From NCBI RefSeq assembly GCF_036417845.1, contig NC_089981.1:84423268-84487267 (forward strand): a stretch of DNA of 64,000 bases, given 5' to 3'. Both the position numbers and the translations under genes were made by a program. Positions 48,815-59,566 of this stretch are shown here, one piece after another. How positions within the stretch are numbered: the first letter of the stretch is position 1; every line of letters starts with the position of its first letter. A model generated the notes under the pieces. It was given only the letters and a program-made list of their open reading frames with translations. It did not search any database and had not been told where the DNA came from. The stretch is from Apteryx mantelli (lineage: Eukaryota > Chordata > Aves > Apterygiformes > Apterygidae).

Positions 48815-50776
48815 CAGGCTCAAGAGCGGTGCATCCCTATGAGTAGGAAGTCAAGCAAAGGAGGTAGGAGACCTGCATGGATGAGCAAGGAGCTCCTGGC
48901 AAAACTCAACCAGAAGAAGGAAGTCTACAGAAAGTGGAAAGGGGGACAGGCCACTTGGGATGAATATAGGAATGTTGTCAGAGTATGCAGGGATGCGACG
49001 AGGAAGGCTAAGGCCCGTTTGGAATTAAATCTGGCTAGAGATGTCAAGGACAACAAGAAGGGCTTCTTCAAATACATCAGCAGCAAGAGGAAGACTAGGG
49101 AAAATGTGGGCCCTTTGCTGAATGGGGTGGGTGCCCTGGTGACGAAGGATGCAGAGAAGGCAGAGTTACTGAATGCCTTCTTTGCTTCAGTCTTTACTGC
49201 TCAGGCCAGCCCTCAGGAACCCCAGACCCTGGAGGCAAGAGAGAAAGTCTGGAGAGAGGAAGACTTTCCCTTGGTGGAGGAGGAGTGGGTTAGAGATCAT
49301 TTAAGCAAACTTGACACCCACAAATCCATGGGCCCTGATGGGATGCACCCACGAGTGCTGAGGGAGCTGGCGGATGTCATTGCTAAGCCACTCTCCATCA
49401 TCTTGGAAAGGTCATGGAGAACAGGAGAGGTGCCCGAGGACTGGAAGAAAGCCAATGTCACCCCAGTCTTTAAAAAGGGCAAGAAGGAGGACCCAGGGAA
49501 CTACAGGCCAGTCAGCCTCACCTCCATCCCTGGAAAGGTGATGGAGCAGCTCATCCTGGAAGCCATCTCCACGCATGTGGAGGAAAAGAAGGTGATCAGG
49601 AGTAGTCAGCATGGCTTCACCAAGGGGAAATCATGCCTAACCAATCTGATAGCCTTCTATGATGGAATGACTGGCTGGGTAGATGAGGGGAGAGCAGTGG
49701 ATGTTGTCTACCTAGACTTCAGCAAGGCTTTTGACACTGTCTCCCATAGCATCCTCATAGGGAAGCTCAGGAAGTGTGGGTTAGATGAGTGGACAGTGAG
49801 GTGGATTGAGAACTGGCTGAATGGCAGAGCTCAGAGAGTTGTGCTCAGTGGCACAGAGTCTAGTTGGAGGCCTGTAGCTAGCGGTGTCCCCCAGGGGTCA
49901 GTCCTGGGTCCAGTCTTGTTCAACTTCTTCATCAATGACCTGGATGAAGGCACAGAGTGCACCCTCAGCAAGTTTGCTGACGATACAAAACTGGGAGGAG
50001 TGGCTGATACGCCAGAGGGCTGTGCTGCCATTCAAAGAGACTTGGACAGGCTGGAGAGGTGGGCAGAGAGGAACCTCATGAAATTCAACAAAGGGAAGTG
50101 CAGGGTCCTGCACCTGGGGAGGAATAACCCCATGCAGCAGTACAGGTTGGGGGTTGACCTGCTGGAGAGCAGCTCTGCTGAGAAGGACCTGGGAGTGCTG
50201 GTGGACACCAAGTTAAGTATGAGGCAGCAATGTGCCCTTGTGGCCAAGAAGGCCAATGGTATCCTGGGCTGCATCAGAAAGAGTGCTGCCAGCAGGTCGA
50301 GGGAGGTGATTCTCCCCCTCTACTCAGCCCTGGTGAGGCCCCATCTGGAGTACTGCGTCCAGTTCTGGGCTCCCCAGTACAAGAGGGATGTGGCACTACT
50401 GGAGCAAGTCCAGCGAAGGGCCACAAAGATGATTAGGGGACTGGAGCATCTCTCTTATGAGGAAAGGCTGAGAGAGCTTGGCCTGTTTAGCTTGGAGAAG
50501 AGAAGGCTGAGAGGAGATCTTATCAATGTGTACAAGTATCTGAAGGGAGGGTGTCGAGAGGATGGGGCCAGACTCTTTTCAGTGGTGCCGAGCGACAGGA
50601 CGCGAGGCAATGGGCACAAACTGAAACACAGACACTTCCATCTTAACATGAGGAAAAACTTTTTCACTGTGAGGGTGACAGAGCACTGGAACAGGTTGCC
50701 CCGAGAGGTGGTGGAGTCTCCTTCTCTGGAGATATTCAAAATGCGCCTGGATGCAATCCTGTGCAATATGCTCTAG
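48815..50776 (+). CDS. CR1 ORF2 reverse transcriptase, 5'-truncated but otherwise open
   Basis: About 653 codons are open without a frameshift. The frame extends upstream to an ATG at 48,692 through sequence unrelated to CR1; the first ATG inside the element is at 48,839, so no native start is present. Numbered from 48,815, visible reverse-transcriptase blocks are NYRPVSL (about 229-235), [10 protein letters not shown] with the first catalytic aspartate (301), [10 protein letters not shown] (from 357) and FADD with the catalytic aspartate pair (387-390). These are followed by the CR1 C-terminal region with [37 protein letters not shown] and TEHWNRLP. The enzyme family copies its own RNA at the nicked target; the endonuclease needed for nicking is absent here, so this copy should not be autonomous. 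Any RNA or protein would depend on flanking promoters. Confidence 0.95.
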   Translation, partial: QAQERCIPMSRKSSKGGRRPAWMSKELLAKLNQKKEVYRKWKGGQATWDEYRNVVRVCRDATRKAKARLELNLARDVKDNKKGFFKYISSKRKTRENVGPLLNGVGALVTKDAEKAELLNAFFASVFTAQASPQEPQTLEAREKVWREEDFPLVEEEWVRDHLSKLDTHKSMGPDGMHPRVLRELADVIAKPLSIILERSWRTGEVPEDWKKANVTPVFKKGKKEDPGNYRPVSLTSIPGKVMEQLILEAISTHVEEKKVIRSSQHGFTKGKSCLTNLIAFYDGMTGWVDEGRAVDVVYLDFSKAFDTVSHSILIGKLRKCGLDEWTVRWIENWLNGRAQRVVLSGTESSWRPVASGVPQGSVLGPVLFNFFINDLDEGTECTLSKFADDTKLGGVADTPEGCAAIQRDLDRLERWAERNLMKFNKGKCRVLHLGRNNPMQQYRLGVDLLESSSAEKDLGVLVDTKLSMRQQCALVAKKANGILGCIRKSAASRSREVILPLYSALVRPHLEYCVQFWAPQYKRDVALLEQVQRRATKMIRGLEHLSYEERLRELGLFSLEKRRLRGDLINVYKYLKGGCREDGARLFSVVPSDRTRGNGHKLKHRHFHLNMRKNFFTVRVTEHWNRLPREVVESPSLEIFKMRLDAILCNML

Positions 50777-50840
50777 GTGACCCTGCTTGAGCAGGGGGGT
50801 TGGACTAGATGATCTCCAGAGGTCCCTTCCAACCTCAGTG

Positions 50841-50866
50841 ATTCTGTGATTCTGTGATTCTGTGAT
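50841..50866 (+). repeat. CR1 3'-terminal ATTCTGTG units
   Basis: Three perfect 8-bp units plus two further bases end the element. CR1 elements end in short octamer repeats of this type, thought to be recognised in priming, and lack a poly(A) tail. The junction with host sequence is at about 50,866. Confidence 0.95.
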
Positions 50867-51598
50867 CAGACGTCGAGACTGCTGCTTAGCTAAGCTATGT
50901 GCGTAGCTCGCTGTCAGCGTCTCCGCATTAGCCAGGCTCCCCAGCTCCAGCACGTTCCTGGTGCTATTCCCTGAATTCCTGCCACTCATCACCACGTCTC
51001 TGCGGCCAAGGTGCCAGGAAGGGGACACGGATGCTCCGGGTGGGAACAGATGTGCTCAGCAGAGAGACGGACTTGCAGCTCATGTGCTCCCTGGCACAGG
51101 GCATCTGCATGTCCAACCTACCCCTTCGCCAGGCAGCTTTGTTGTACGTTTTTCCCAAAATTTCTCCGTGCTTTTCCCAGCTTCCCCTTCTCATTAATAA
51201 CAGGTCATTTTTAACCTTGTTTACTTAGCTTAAGTATTTCCAGCGTGAGCCTTGTTTTCCTCTGTTTCTCACTTCTCTCGGTTTCTCCCAGTTCCATAGC
51301 GACTGCAGGTTTCACTATTCTGCATTTAGCACTGAGATTGCTTATGAAGACAGCACGTTCATCCAGCTTTACCGCTAGCGCTGCCTGTAACCCAGGAGAC
51401 ACCTCTTTCACCCCAGCCACGCATCCTTCCACAATTATCACTGATACTGGTGTCAAGGGTGTGTACAGGCAAACAGAGTTTACTCACTTCTGGCTTGATC
51501 TTGACATGGCTTACGCTTGGGGGAATTCGGGCAATGGCCTCCTTTCCCGTTGGGTGGCATCAGGTGCAGATACCCTGTTTGCTCCTTCCTCCCTTCCC

Positions 51599-51724
51599 GG
51601 GTGCCACACGGGCCACCCCGGGTGTCATACGGACCACGCCGGGCGCAATGCAGGCCACCCCGGGTGCAACGTGGGCCACCCCAGGTGCAACACAGGCCAC
51701 TCTGGGCACAGTGTGAACCACCCT
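51599..51724 (+). repeat. 21-bp minisatellite, six units
   Basis: Six head-to-tail units approximate GGGTGCAACACGGGCCACCCC, starting at 51,599, 51,620, 51,641, 51,662, 51,683 and 51,704. Units diverge from each other at several positions, and the last two are the most different. Because 21 is a multiple of 3 the array keeps plus-strand frames open and yields a seven-residue C/H/G/P-rich repeat in translation, which probably has no coding meaning. Confidence 0.9.
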
Positions 51725-53858
51725 GGCAGCTACCCCACCAGAGCAGCGGAGACCTCGGTGCCTGGCAATCCCAGCCCCACGACCGGCAGCAGCGTCAGCC
51801 CAACAGCAGCCTCTCCAGCCTGGGGATTTTTGTGGCTGTGACGAACTTTGAGCTGGCTTTCAATTTATGCGAGTCACCGTATGCGTGCTGCTTTGAACTG
51901 GCTTCACGAGTAAACCACCCTGACGAGCTACAGAGCGTGTGGATTGCAGTCAGTCATATTACAGCCCATGACAGATTTAACTGCAGATTAGAAATGCCAT
52001 AGCAGAAATATTACAGGAGACTTTTGAGATCCTAATTGTTTCCTGAATAAGGTAGGAGCTCAATTTTATTTTTAAACTTCCAAGTGCTGACAGCCAATAT
52101 TTTGGTGTGAAAAAGCTAAAGAAGCAACTGTTACCTCTCTGTGAACAGGTAATGACGTCCGGAGTCTAATCTTACACCTTAATTTGTTCTTAATATTCAT
52201 ATTGTGGCAGCAGCCAGGAGGCATTATCAAGCTAAGTGCTCCTTTGTGTCAATACACAGCAGTAGAAAAATTCCCCGCCCAAATGAGCTGTGATTGTTGT
52301 ATCTGCTGGAAGGAAGCCACGTTCCCTCTCTCTTGTGCCATATTAATACACTTTAAGCGACAGAAATGATTAGGATTCCTGGTTGGGATTTGCTCAAATC
52401 TAGTTTGGTTGGTTTTTTTAATCTTCAAGATAAGCTGTGGATGGAGAACTGGCCATTTAGATAGATGTGCATCGCTGGGAAACAGTTTGCCAGCGACCAC
52501 TGCAAAATGACTTCAGTGTCTAATCCGGCAAGTGGCTGCTAGACGAGGAAGCGATAATCACGGGAGGGGGCAGAGAGGGGACTTTTGGCTTTCAAGAAGC
52601 ATGAGACACCTTTGCCTGATTCTGCCTCCACTAATGCAGAAACTAAGAGTGCTGAAGAGCGCACACTGAGAGTGAAAATAGGCACAATCCACTCTTCCCA
52701 GATTTAAAATGATACTTAATAGAGTAATTACAGAGTCGTCATAGAGCGCTGGCAAGAGGTCCCCACCGCTTGGGCTGTTTGAAACTCCCGGCTCTTCTGT
52801 GCTACATTTTGGTACAGCCGCCCAAAAAGCTCTGGCAGGCAGCGCATCCTTTCCATCTCGGCAAGGCTGACGAACAGCGACGCCCAGGCAAGAGACACCG
52901 AGTCTGCAGCTTAATCTGACAGCAAGCTGCTCTCATCCAAGTCCACAGTGCCTGGCATTGGGAAACGCTCTCTGGCGCGCTCCGACCTCACAAGCAGCAA
53001 GGAGGCCTGTGCTCAAGGGCCTGGGAGAAATGCAATGCCACGATGGTATTTGATCATTCAGTGCTCTGGGTCAACAAACTACTGTACCACCCCCAAACCC
53101 CCTCTCACCCATGCTGAAGGGCTATAAATTATAATGAACTACAATGCATTCAGCTACAGCCCTGTCCATCATCTGATCTTGGTATTAACCCTCTGAAATT
53201 TGGTCACCTGGATCTGCATTTCTCAGGCTTTGAATCCTTATCCATTGCTAAAGCCCCTCAGACAGATGAAGAACGAAGCACATGCAGCAGGAGGCATTTC
53301 TAAGGAAAACTTGATGGCTTATCTGACACCCGACACATGCAATTCCCAATAGAGTTAATTGAAGCTAATTCCTCAAAGACTGAGACAAGAATATCCCCAT
53401 AAATTATGTCCCTGCTTCATTCCAGACAAGGGCGGCATGAATGTATTACACACAATCCTTCAATTTACAGCATTAAAACCAGCAAGTCAATCAAGCAGAG
53501 CGCATAAAGTCACTTGAAAGCTGAAATTCATTTTCAGCTTCATGCTATCTATACTGCGACTTGAAAGGTTGATTTCCTAGGGCATCCTTCATATTTCCAC
53601 GTACAGCAGGGCCCAGCTGGTACGTGAAGAGTCTTCTTCATGGATGTCACATGTGTGTTCGAGCCGTGCAGCAGAGCCCCTGCTCGGTGGGTTGAGCTGG
53701 GGTGCAGGTTTTCAAGGTCTTTTACTGTAGCAGCTTGCAAAGGTGTCTCCAGAGGGTACACAAAGGTGTCTTTCGGGTTTCACAGCCACACGGAAAGCAG
53801 TATAGGATCAAGGATCCTACATCTCTCGTGCAGTCACCGGGTCTACTCACTGGAGAGG

Positions 53859-53912
53859 GCACACACACATACACACAAACACACGTGCGCGCACATGCAC
53901 ACAAATGCACAA
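53859..53912 (+). repeat. imperfect (CA)n microsatellite
   Basis: ACACACACAT and ACACACAAAC units are followed by ACACGTGCGCGCACATGCACACAAATGCACA. Alternating purine-pyrimidine sequence of this kind, including GTGCGCGCAC, can form Z-DNA in vitro. Confidence 0.85.
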
Positions 53913-54339
53913 ATCTAACCTATAACACTGCTACTGCCAATCCACTCTCATTAACAGAGAGTTATTTTTAAGTCCTGTGTTTTTTGGACACAGTCCTAAC
54001 AACAAGTTATTTTTAAATGGCAGTTTAAAGAAAAAGCACATTTGGTGTGCCATTCATGTCACCCCGTTAGGGACTGAAATATCACTGAATTGTACTGTAG
54101 GGATTATGCAAATTAAAACCAGATTCAGTAAAAGCTGCCCAGCTTCTGTGTTGCTTAAAGTCATAAGCCCTGAAAATACATTTCTGGGAACTTGTACTGC
54201 CTTCCAGAAGCTCTGGGGATTTAAGAGTTGGAAAACAGCTTCAGCTTCAGCTATGGTCTATATATACCAGGTTCATTATCTGATGCAAGATGTCTGAGTA
54301 CTTCACAATGGATACTGGGAAAACAAATGCCAACGTGAA

Positions 54340-54440
54340 GACAAGGTGGCACACTTTGCCAGGATCAACTAGAAAGCCTGTGACAGAACCAAGATCTTCT
54401 GAGTCCCAGCACAGCTTAACCCCAAAGCCACGCTATAACC
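54340..54440 (-). mobile_element. MIR-like SINE remnant, antisense
   Basis: AAGCCTGTGACAGAACCAAGATCTTCTGAGTCCCAGCACAG and then TTAACCCCAAAGCCACGCT match the antisense tRNA-related head of a MIR-type element (CTGTGGCAGAGCCAGG, then ATCTTCTGAGTCCCAG and CCTTAACCACAAGACCA). It is diverged and truncated on the left. Confidence 0.5.
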
Positions 54441-54624
54441 TGCTGTAGACTAAAGAATAAGACTTCAGCATCACATGTCACATTATAAATGACCTATATG
54501 GCAACAATACTAAGTCACTTCTTTATTTATAGAGCATCTTAGACATGCATTATTTGGCAACTAATACTTGCACCAAGTTTCAGCCCAGTTAGAGGAAATC
54601 TTCAATAATTCTCACTGGAATTCA

Positions 54625-55022
54625 CAGACGCAAGGCCCAGAGACACCTTAAAGACTGTCTCACCTGACCTTCTGCACAACATCTAATATGGTTCCTGCCT
54701 CCAGCCTGTAACTCCTGACCGAGCTACGACCCATCCTCAGGGAAATATGCAGACTCAGCATAAAGGCTGAGATGATGGAAAATCCAACTTGTCCTTGAAA
54801 CCCTTTTCCAAGGTTAGCTGCCTTTGTTGTTCAATGTCCTCGAGCTCTAATTAAGCTGACTCTAGTTTCCAAATACTGTTTCTCTTTGTAGCCTTTTCTG
54901 CTAGAATGAAGCATCACCTCCTATTAGAAATTTCTTCCAAGCACAGCTACTCTGAGACCACAATCAAGTCATCTCCTAACCTTTCCTTTGATGAGCTAGA
55001 CCAAGGGGGTCACTCTATAATA
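54625..55022 (-). mobile_element. decayed CR1/L3-type LINE, antisense
   Basis: Reverse-complement CR1 landmarks occur in order on the plus strand: CACCTGACCTTCTGCACAACATCTAATATGGTTCC, CCTGTAACTCCTGACCGAGCTACG, a GAAATTTCTTCCAAGCACAG word, GAGACCACAATCAAGTCATCTCCTAACCTT and CTTTGATGAGCTAGACCAAGG. The last blocks correspond to the E-R-L and D-L-I-x-V-Y parts of the C-terminal coding region, read backwards. Many substitutions and indels make it an ancient copy. Confidence 0.65.
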
Positions 55023-58000
55023 ATTTATTCAGCACATGCTGCACTGTAGTTCAATAACTGCAATGAGGTTACTGCTCTCTAATGACTAGCAGTTGCCACA
55101 GCTCAGCTGAGGCTCAGTAACTGTCCACATGAATGCCCTTCGCCCAGAGCTAAAGCAGGATTATCTCTATATCCATAACACAGCTCTGGAGCAGGGATAA
55201 ACTCATATATATTCTTTTACTTTTGCCTGGTTCATTCATTTGTGAATGAAGCAATCAACACAAGAAGTGCTAAATGCACTGGCATAGCAGCCCAAATGCA
55301 CTTAAATATTGTAATATTTACCCATAAGAACATATAGTAGTGATTTAAACACAGTTTTTAATGATTAAAAGGTAAAGGTTGCGTTGCCAGCTCGAACTCG
55401 CAGAAAAGAACCCCCTTAGAGAAACCTGCTTTCACTCCTGCAAATAAAGGCTGGAAAAATATTGTTCATCAATGATATATGCGCAAAGTAATGTTCGGTT
55501 CCTCTTTTCTACCTGAGAAATAATATTAATCCTTTTGATTTCTTCACACCTCCTTAACTAATACTGTAATAAATGGTATTGACAATTGAACTCATTTATG
55601 TAAGAAATTCATTGTATTTGCAGCACCTGCAGTGAGAAATGCCTTCACGCTCTTGACAGGAGATCTAAATAAAATTAATGAATAGGGAACAAAGGCTGTA
55701 GGAAAATCAGATAGACGTAACTGATTAGGAACGATGTACTTGCTTGTACTGGGATAATTTTTGTATACATCTAAAGCAGTTTACTGGGCACAAAAATTTA
55801 TGGTTCAGCAGCAAGAATGTGTGCGCTTCTTCAGTTTAAACAAATGAAACTTCAGTTCTTTGCTTCTCTACATGGCTGAGCTACTGACCGCTCTACACCC
55901 CTGGCTTTGAAAAGACTGACAAAGACCCGAATCAATTTAATCTCATTAAAATATGGACCAGTTTAAAGATATTATCCACAGTGACTTACCGATGGCTCAG
56001 CTGCTACTACAATATATGCAATCTTCAAGTGAAGAAACTGTATGTTCCTGTCTTGTCTCTCCTTTTCAAAACGGTTTCAGAGGTTACTGCTATCACCAGC
56101 TCATCAGTGCTCAAAGGAAATAGTTTTAGAAGCAGAACTAGAAATGTCTCCTCTTGCATTAGCAGTGGATAATTAGGGGAAAAGCTACATTCCTTTCATC
56201 TGTGCACACAAAGTCACACAAAGCGTTTTCTAGAAATGGACTTAACTAGGGTCAGACAACAGTAATCAGCTATAACTCACTCAAGAGCATTCAAAGGAAT
56301 TAATACTGATTACAGGTTATGAGCTAATTTAGTCATTCTTAAAAACCACTCTTGTTAAAAACTGAGCACCTGGCACAAGCGAGCGCTGCCAGGCTGACAC
56401 AAAGCGCCGCCTATTATGCCCCTGCGGCATGTGTGCGGCAAAGCCATGGAATCAGCAATAGCTCAGGGTGAGGCATCATCCCAGAACCAAATTTCTACCC
56501 TTTAAATACCGGCCTGCGATTATTCAGTAGCAAAAAGCAGCCGGAAGTTTGATTACAAAAAGGACATAATGTTACACAATTGCACGACAATAATTATAAA
56601 GGTCCTAAATGGCCAAGGCTATGCCCACTTCCCTCTAAGCTACTCGCTTAGTGAAGAGCAAGAAGGCAGAGGCTATACCTGAGAAGACGAAATCCTGCCC
56701 TACTTGGGGAGAGCAAGAGAGAGAGGTGCCCGCGCTGCAGCACAGCCGTCTTTCCCGCAGTCCGGGGGGACTAAGCACGCCTGCAGGCAGCTCAGCTAGT
56801 TTAATCAGCAGGGTAAATTGTTATCTTTAATGATTTTTAAGCGAGTCCCAGGCAAACTGGCTCATAGTGAAACAACATTCGCTCTCCACTAAACACAGTC
56901 CAACACGGCGGGACCACCGTGAGCTATAACACGACAGAAAACCCTGTTGGAGGCCTGTGTTTTAAAATTTGTCTCATTAGAGATGGGCAGGGAACAAACA
57001 TGGGCAGAGAAATTACGGACACATTTTATCTGGAAAGGGAGGCACGGGAGGCATACGCTGGGGAAGTAGATGACCCGAGGTGTGAAAGAAGTCTCTGTGA
57101 AGCTAAGGAGCTCTGCGCGTTGGGGACCATTGATCAGCCTGCAGGATGTGACACTCCGGAGTGAGGTGAAATGGTAGGAAATTAAACCCAGAGAGTCTCC
57201 TGGCCATGCCACTGTGATCAGACCCCGATCTGGGCAGCCACCTTGGGATAACACCTTGAGTTATTAACAATACACAACAACAGGTAAAAGGAAAATCATC
57301 CCTGTGGCTCTTTAAATTAAAAAGAGGGGGCAGGGGGGAATACAGATTATTGTGGTTCACACAGAAATATGCTTTGCTGAACTTCAGAAAAATGAGTCCT
57401 CCCGTATCAGGCCTGCAGTCTGTTCATCTTCCCAACCTCCTGACACTTTAAACCTTCTTCCTCTCTTATTTTTCTTTACATCTCAAGGCCAGAACCAGCC
57501 CATTCAAGTCCTCTGCTGCAGCCACTCACTATTTTGCTAATAGTTTCATCTTCGTGGTAGAGTTTCCACTCTACCAAGCCTGCAACCACCTCACTTTCTC
57601 CTAAAAATGGGGTCATTTTGCAGCCAGCCATTCTGACTACTTTACCATTTCTAACAAGATTTAGATCATTCCCCACTTTACCTCTCTGACGATGTGGCAG
57701 GCTCTGCCAAGAGGAAACCTTCAAAGGACTTTGCATAATGTCATAACAAAGTTGCAGCAACTGGCCAGATCTGGCCTCAGGAACTCTTTTGGTGAGCTCC
57801 TCTGCACGAGCAGCCCCGCTTATTCTTCTCCTCTGCTAGCTGCCCAGGGAAGGCCCTGCGCTCTTGAGATTGCTTTTGCTACAGAAAAGTGCTTGAGAAA
57901 ACAGGCTCCCAGCTCCCGATCCTAAGCCTTCCACAAAAATCTGGTTTTCCAGAGACCGCTGTGAAGCTGCTACAGCATCGCTTTGCAAGATGAACACATA

Positions 58001-59369
58001 AGCTCAGATCTGAGACAGATCACAGAACCGCAGTGCGCAGATGCTTCTTTCCAAATACCTAGTGCTATTGTCCAAGTCTTTTAACTGCGTCCAGCGTCTT
58101 CTTGGTGATTACCCAAGGCTTTGTTAGACATGCAAATGAGACACTCACCTAGGATCTCCTTAGATGAGGACTGCTTCTCTTCATGATGCATCACCTGCCT
58201 TACAGTGACAACAGCAGATTTTTTTTGCTCACATTGGAGATTTGCTGAGTGTGCACAGGAGACCAAGCTCTGAGAAACCAAGATTTTGAGGAGCTGACAG
58301 CGCTGCCAATGACAATACACCATTCGCCAGTTCAGCGAAATCACCATGAACAGTAGCAAGGTGTAGGGAGGCAGCCAACCGAGACTGTTGCCTTCTCTGC
58401 TTGTTTTCACCTTCCTTTTGTCCTGCAACCTCACTTTTGCTTCTAACCAAACCTGTAGGCTTCACACTAGGGCTCTCTGCCTGTTTATGCGTTATTAATC
58501 TGGCCTCCAAAAAAGGGGCTCTAGACACTAGTGCAGCACAGAGTAAGAAAGAAAGCAGAGTCACCAGCATGTACCACACCCAGAGGCATCAGAAACCCTG
58601 GATTTTCCCAACACTCATGCTAAGAACTAGTTTACTAGTTAACTGCTGAGAAACATGGATATTTGGAAACACGTCCTTGATGGAATTTTGCAATTAAGTG
58701 AGAAGCACAATGCTATTCAGTAGCACTCATTAGATGCTGCAATTTTTAATAGTCACTTTACTAGAATGAGGGTGTTCTCCAGCTGCAGGAATGAGAAAAG
58801 GATCAAGAGATGTAGGAGGTGGCGATAAGGGAGGAGGAAGAGCTAAAAGTAGCTCATGGGCAACTGGCAGCTCATAGGCTGAAACTGCCTGACCCAACTT
58901 GGAAGTGAGCTTTTGCAAAACAGCTTTCTGGGATAGGGCCTTTGCAAGGACAAAATGCACTTGGGAATCTGCTGGTCTGCTGGCAGCCAAAGGGAGACAG
59001 CTCTGTTCCAAGATGATGAAAGAGCCTGAAATCTCAGTTGCTCTGCATGAGCAGCAAGATCCACACATCCAGCAATGTGCAGAGCTGCTCATTTGAGCCA
59101 CCAAAGCACCACCGCCAGGCCAGCACAGAGCTATTCCAACACTAATAAGCCCGGCCTGATGCAGCTGTATTCTGCTTCTGCCAGAGTTGCCTTAAGCTCT
59201 CCACTGCACATCATCAGCTTGCTCCAACAGGCCAGGACTTAGACACCAGTACTTTCATTTTCTGGAGTCCAAAATGGGCTCCCCCATGCTGCATGTGAGC
59301 ATTATTTCCACATGCTGCAGTGTTTTGCTAAGCCATTCTGTTCATTTCCATGAGGATCCCACGGGGTTA

Positions 59370-59566
59370 AGGAATTAGCCTGGGGCATGGGAAAGCTGAG
59401 CTTCATTCCTTGATCTGCCACAGAAACCCCAAGTGCCACTGGGCATATCACTCAGCGCCTGCACTTGGGTCTCCTAACTGTAAAACAGGGATAGGAACCC
59501 TCTGAGGGTGTTGGCAAGAAGATAAACATATTACCATCTGGGAGGTGCTGTGATGCTGTGATAAGA
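59370..59566 (+). mobile_element. MIR-like SINE remnant, sense
   Basis: The MIR order is visible: a TTGATCTGCCACAGA head word (like GCTCTGCCACTTA), CTGGGCATATCACTCAGC (like TTGGGCAAGTTACTTAAC), TGGGTCTCCTAACTGTAAAACAGGGATA (like TCAGTTTCCTCATCTGTAAAATGGGGATA), CTGAGGGTGTTGGCAAGAAGATAAA (like CATAGGGTTGTTGTGAGGATTAAA) and a GAGGTGCTGTGATG tail word. It is the best-preserved MIR-like copy in the window. Confidence 0.6.

Larger units (their letters stand above)
48815..50866 (+). mobile_element. CR1: young CR1 LINE, 5'-truncated
   Basis: This is a non-LTR retrotransposon of the CR1 clade. Recognisable homology begins near 48,815, just before the linker that precedes the reverse transcriptase, so the 5' UTR, ORF1 and most of the endonuclease domain are missing. 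That is typical of CR1 copies, which are usually 5'-truncated during target-primed reverse transcription. The reverse-transcriptase frame is unbroken to its stop at 50,776. It is followed by the short CR1 3' UTR (GGTTGGACTAGATGATCTCC and CCCTTCCAACCT) and three ATTCTGTG units. No target-site duplication is evident, as is common for CR1. The lack of disabling mutations points to a recent insertion. Confidence 0.95.
50867..54339. other. gene-free stretch downstream of the CR1
   Basis: No supported gene was seen. A plus-strand frame at 51,245-51,841 (198 codons) is open mainly because it crosses the 21-bp minisatellite; it lacks recognisable domains. AT-rich sequence at about 52,020-52,340 contains several TAAT cores and could be a conserved regulatory element, but that needs alignment. 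Confidence 0.45.

Noticed and set aside
51245..51841. 198-codon plus-strand frame with an N-terminal hydrophobic run
   Set aside because: Much of its length is the 21-bp minisatellite, which cannot create stops once one unit is open. The hydrophobic start alone is not evidence of a secreted protein.
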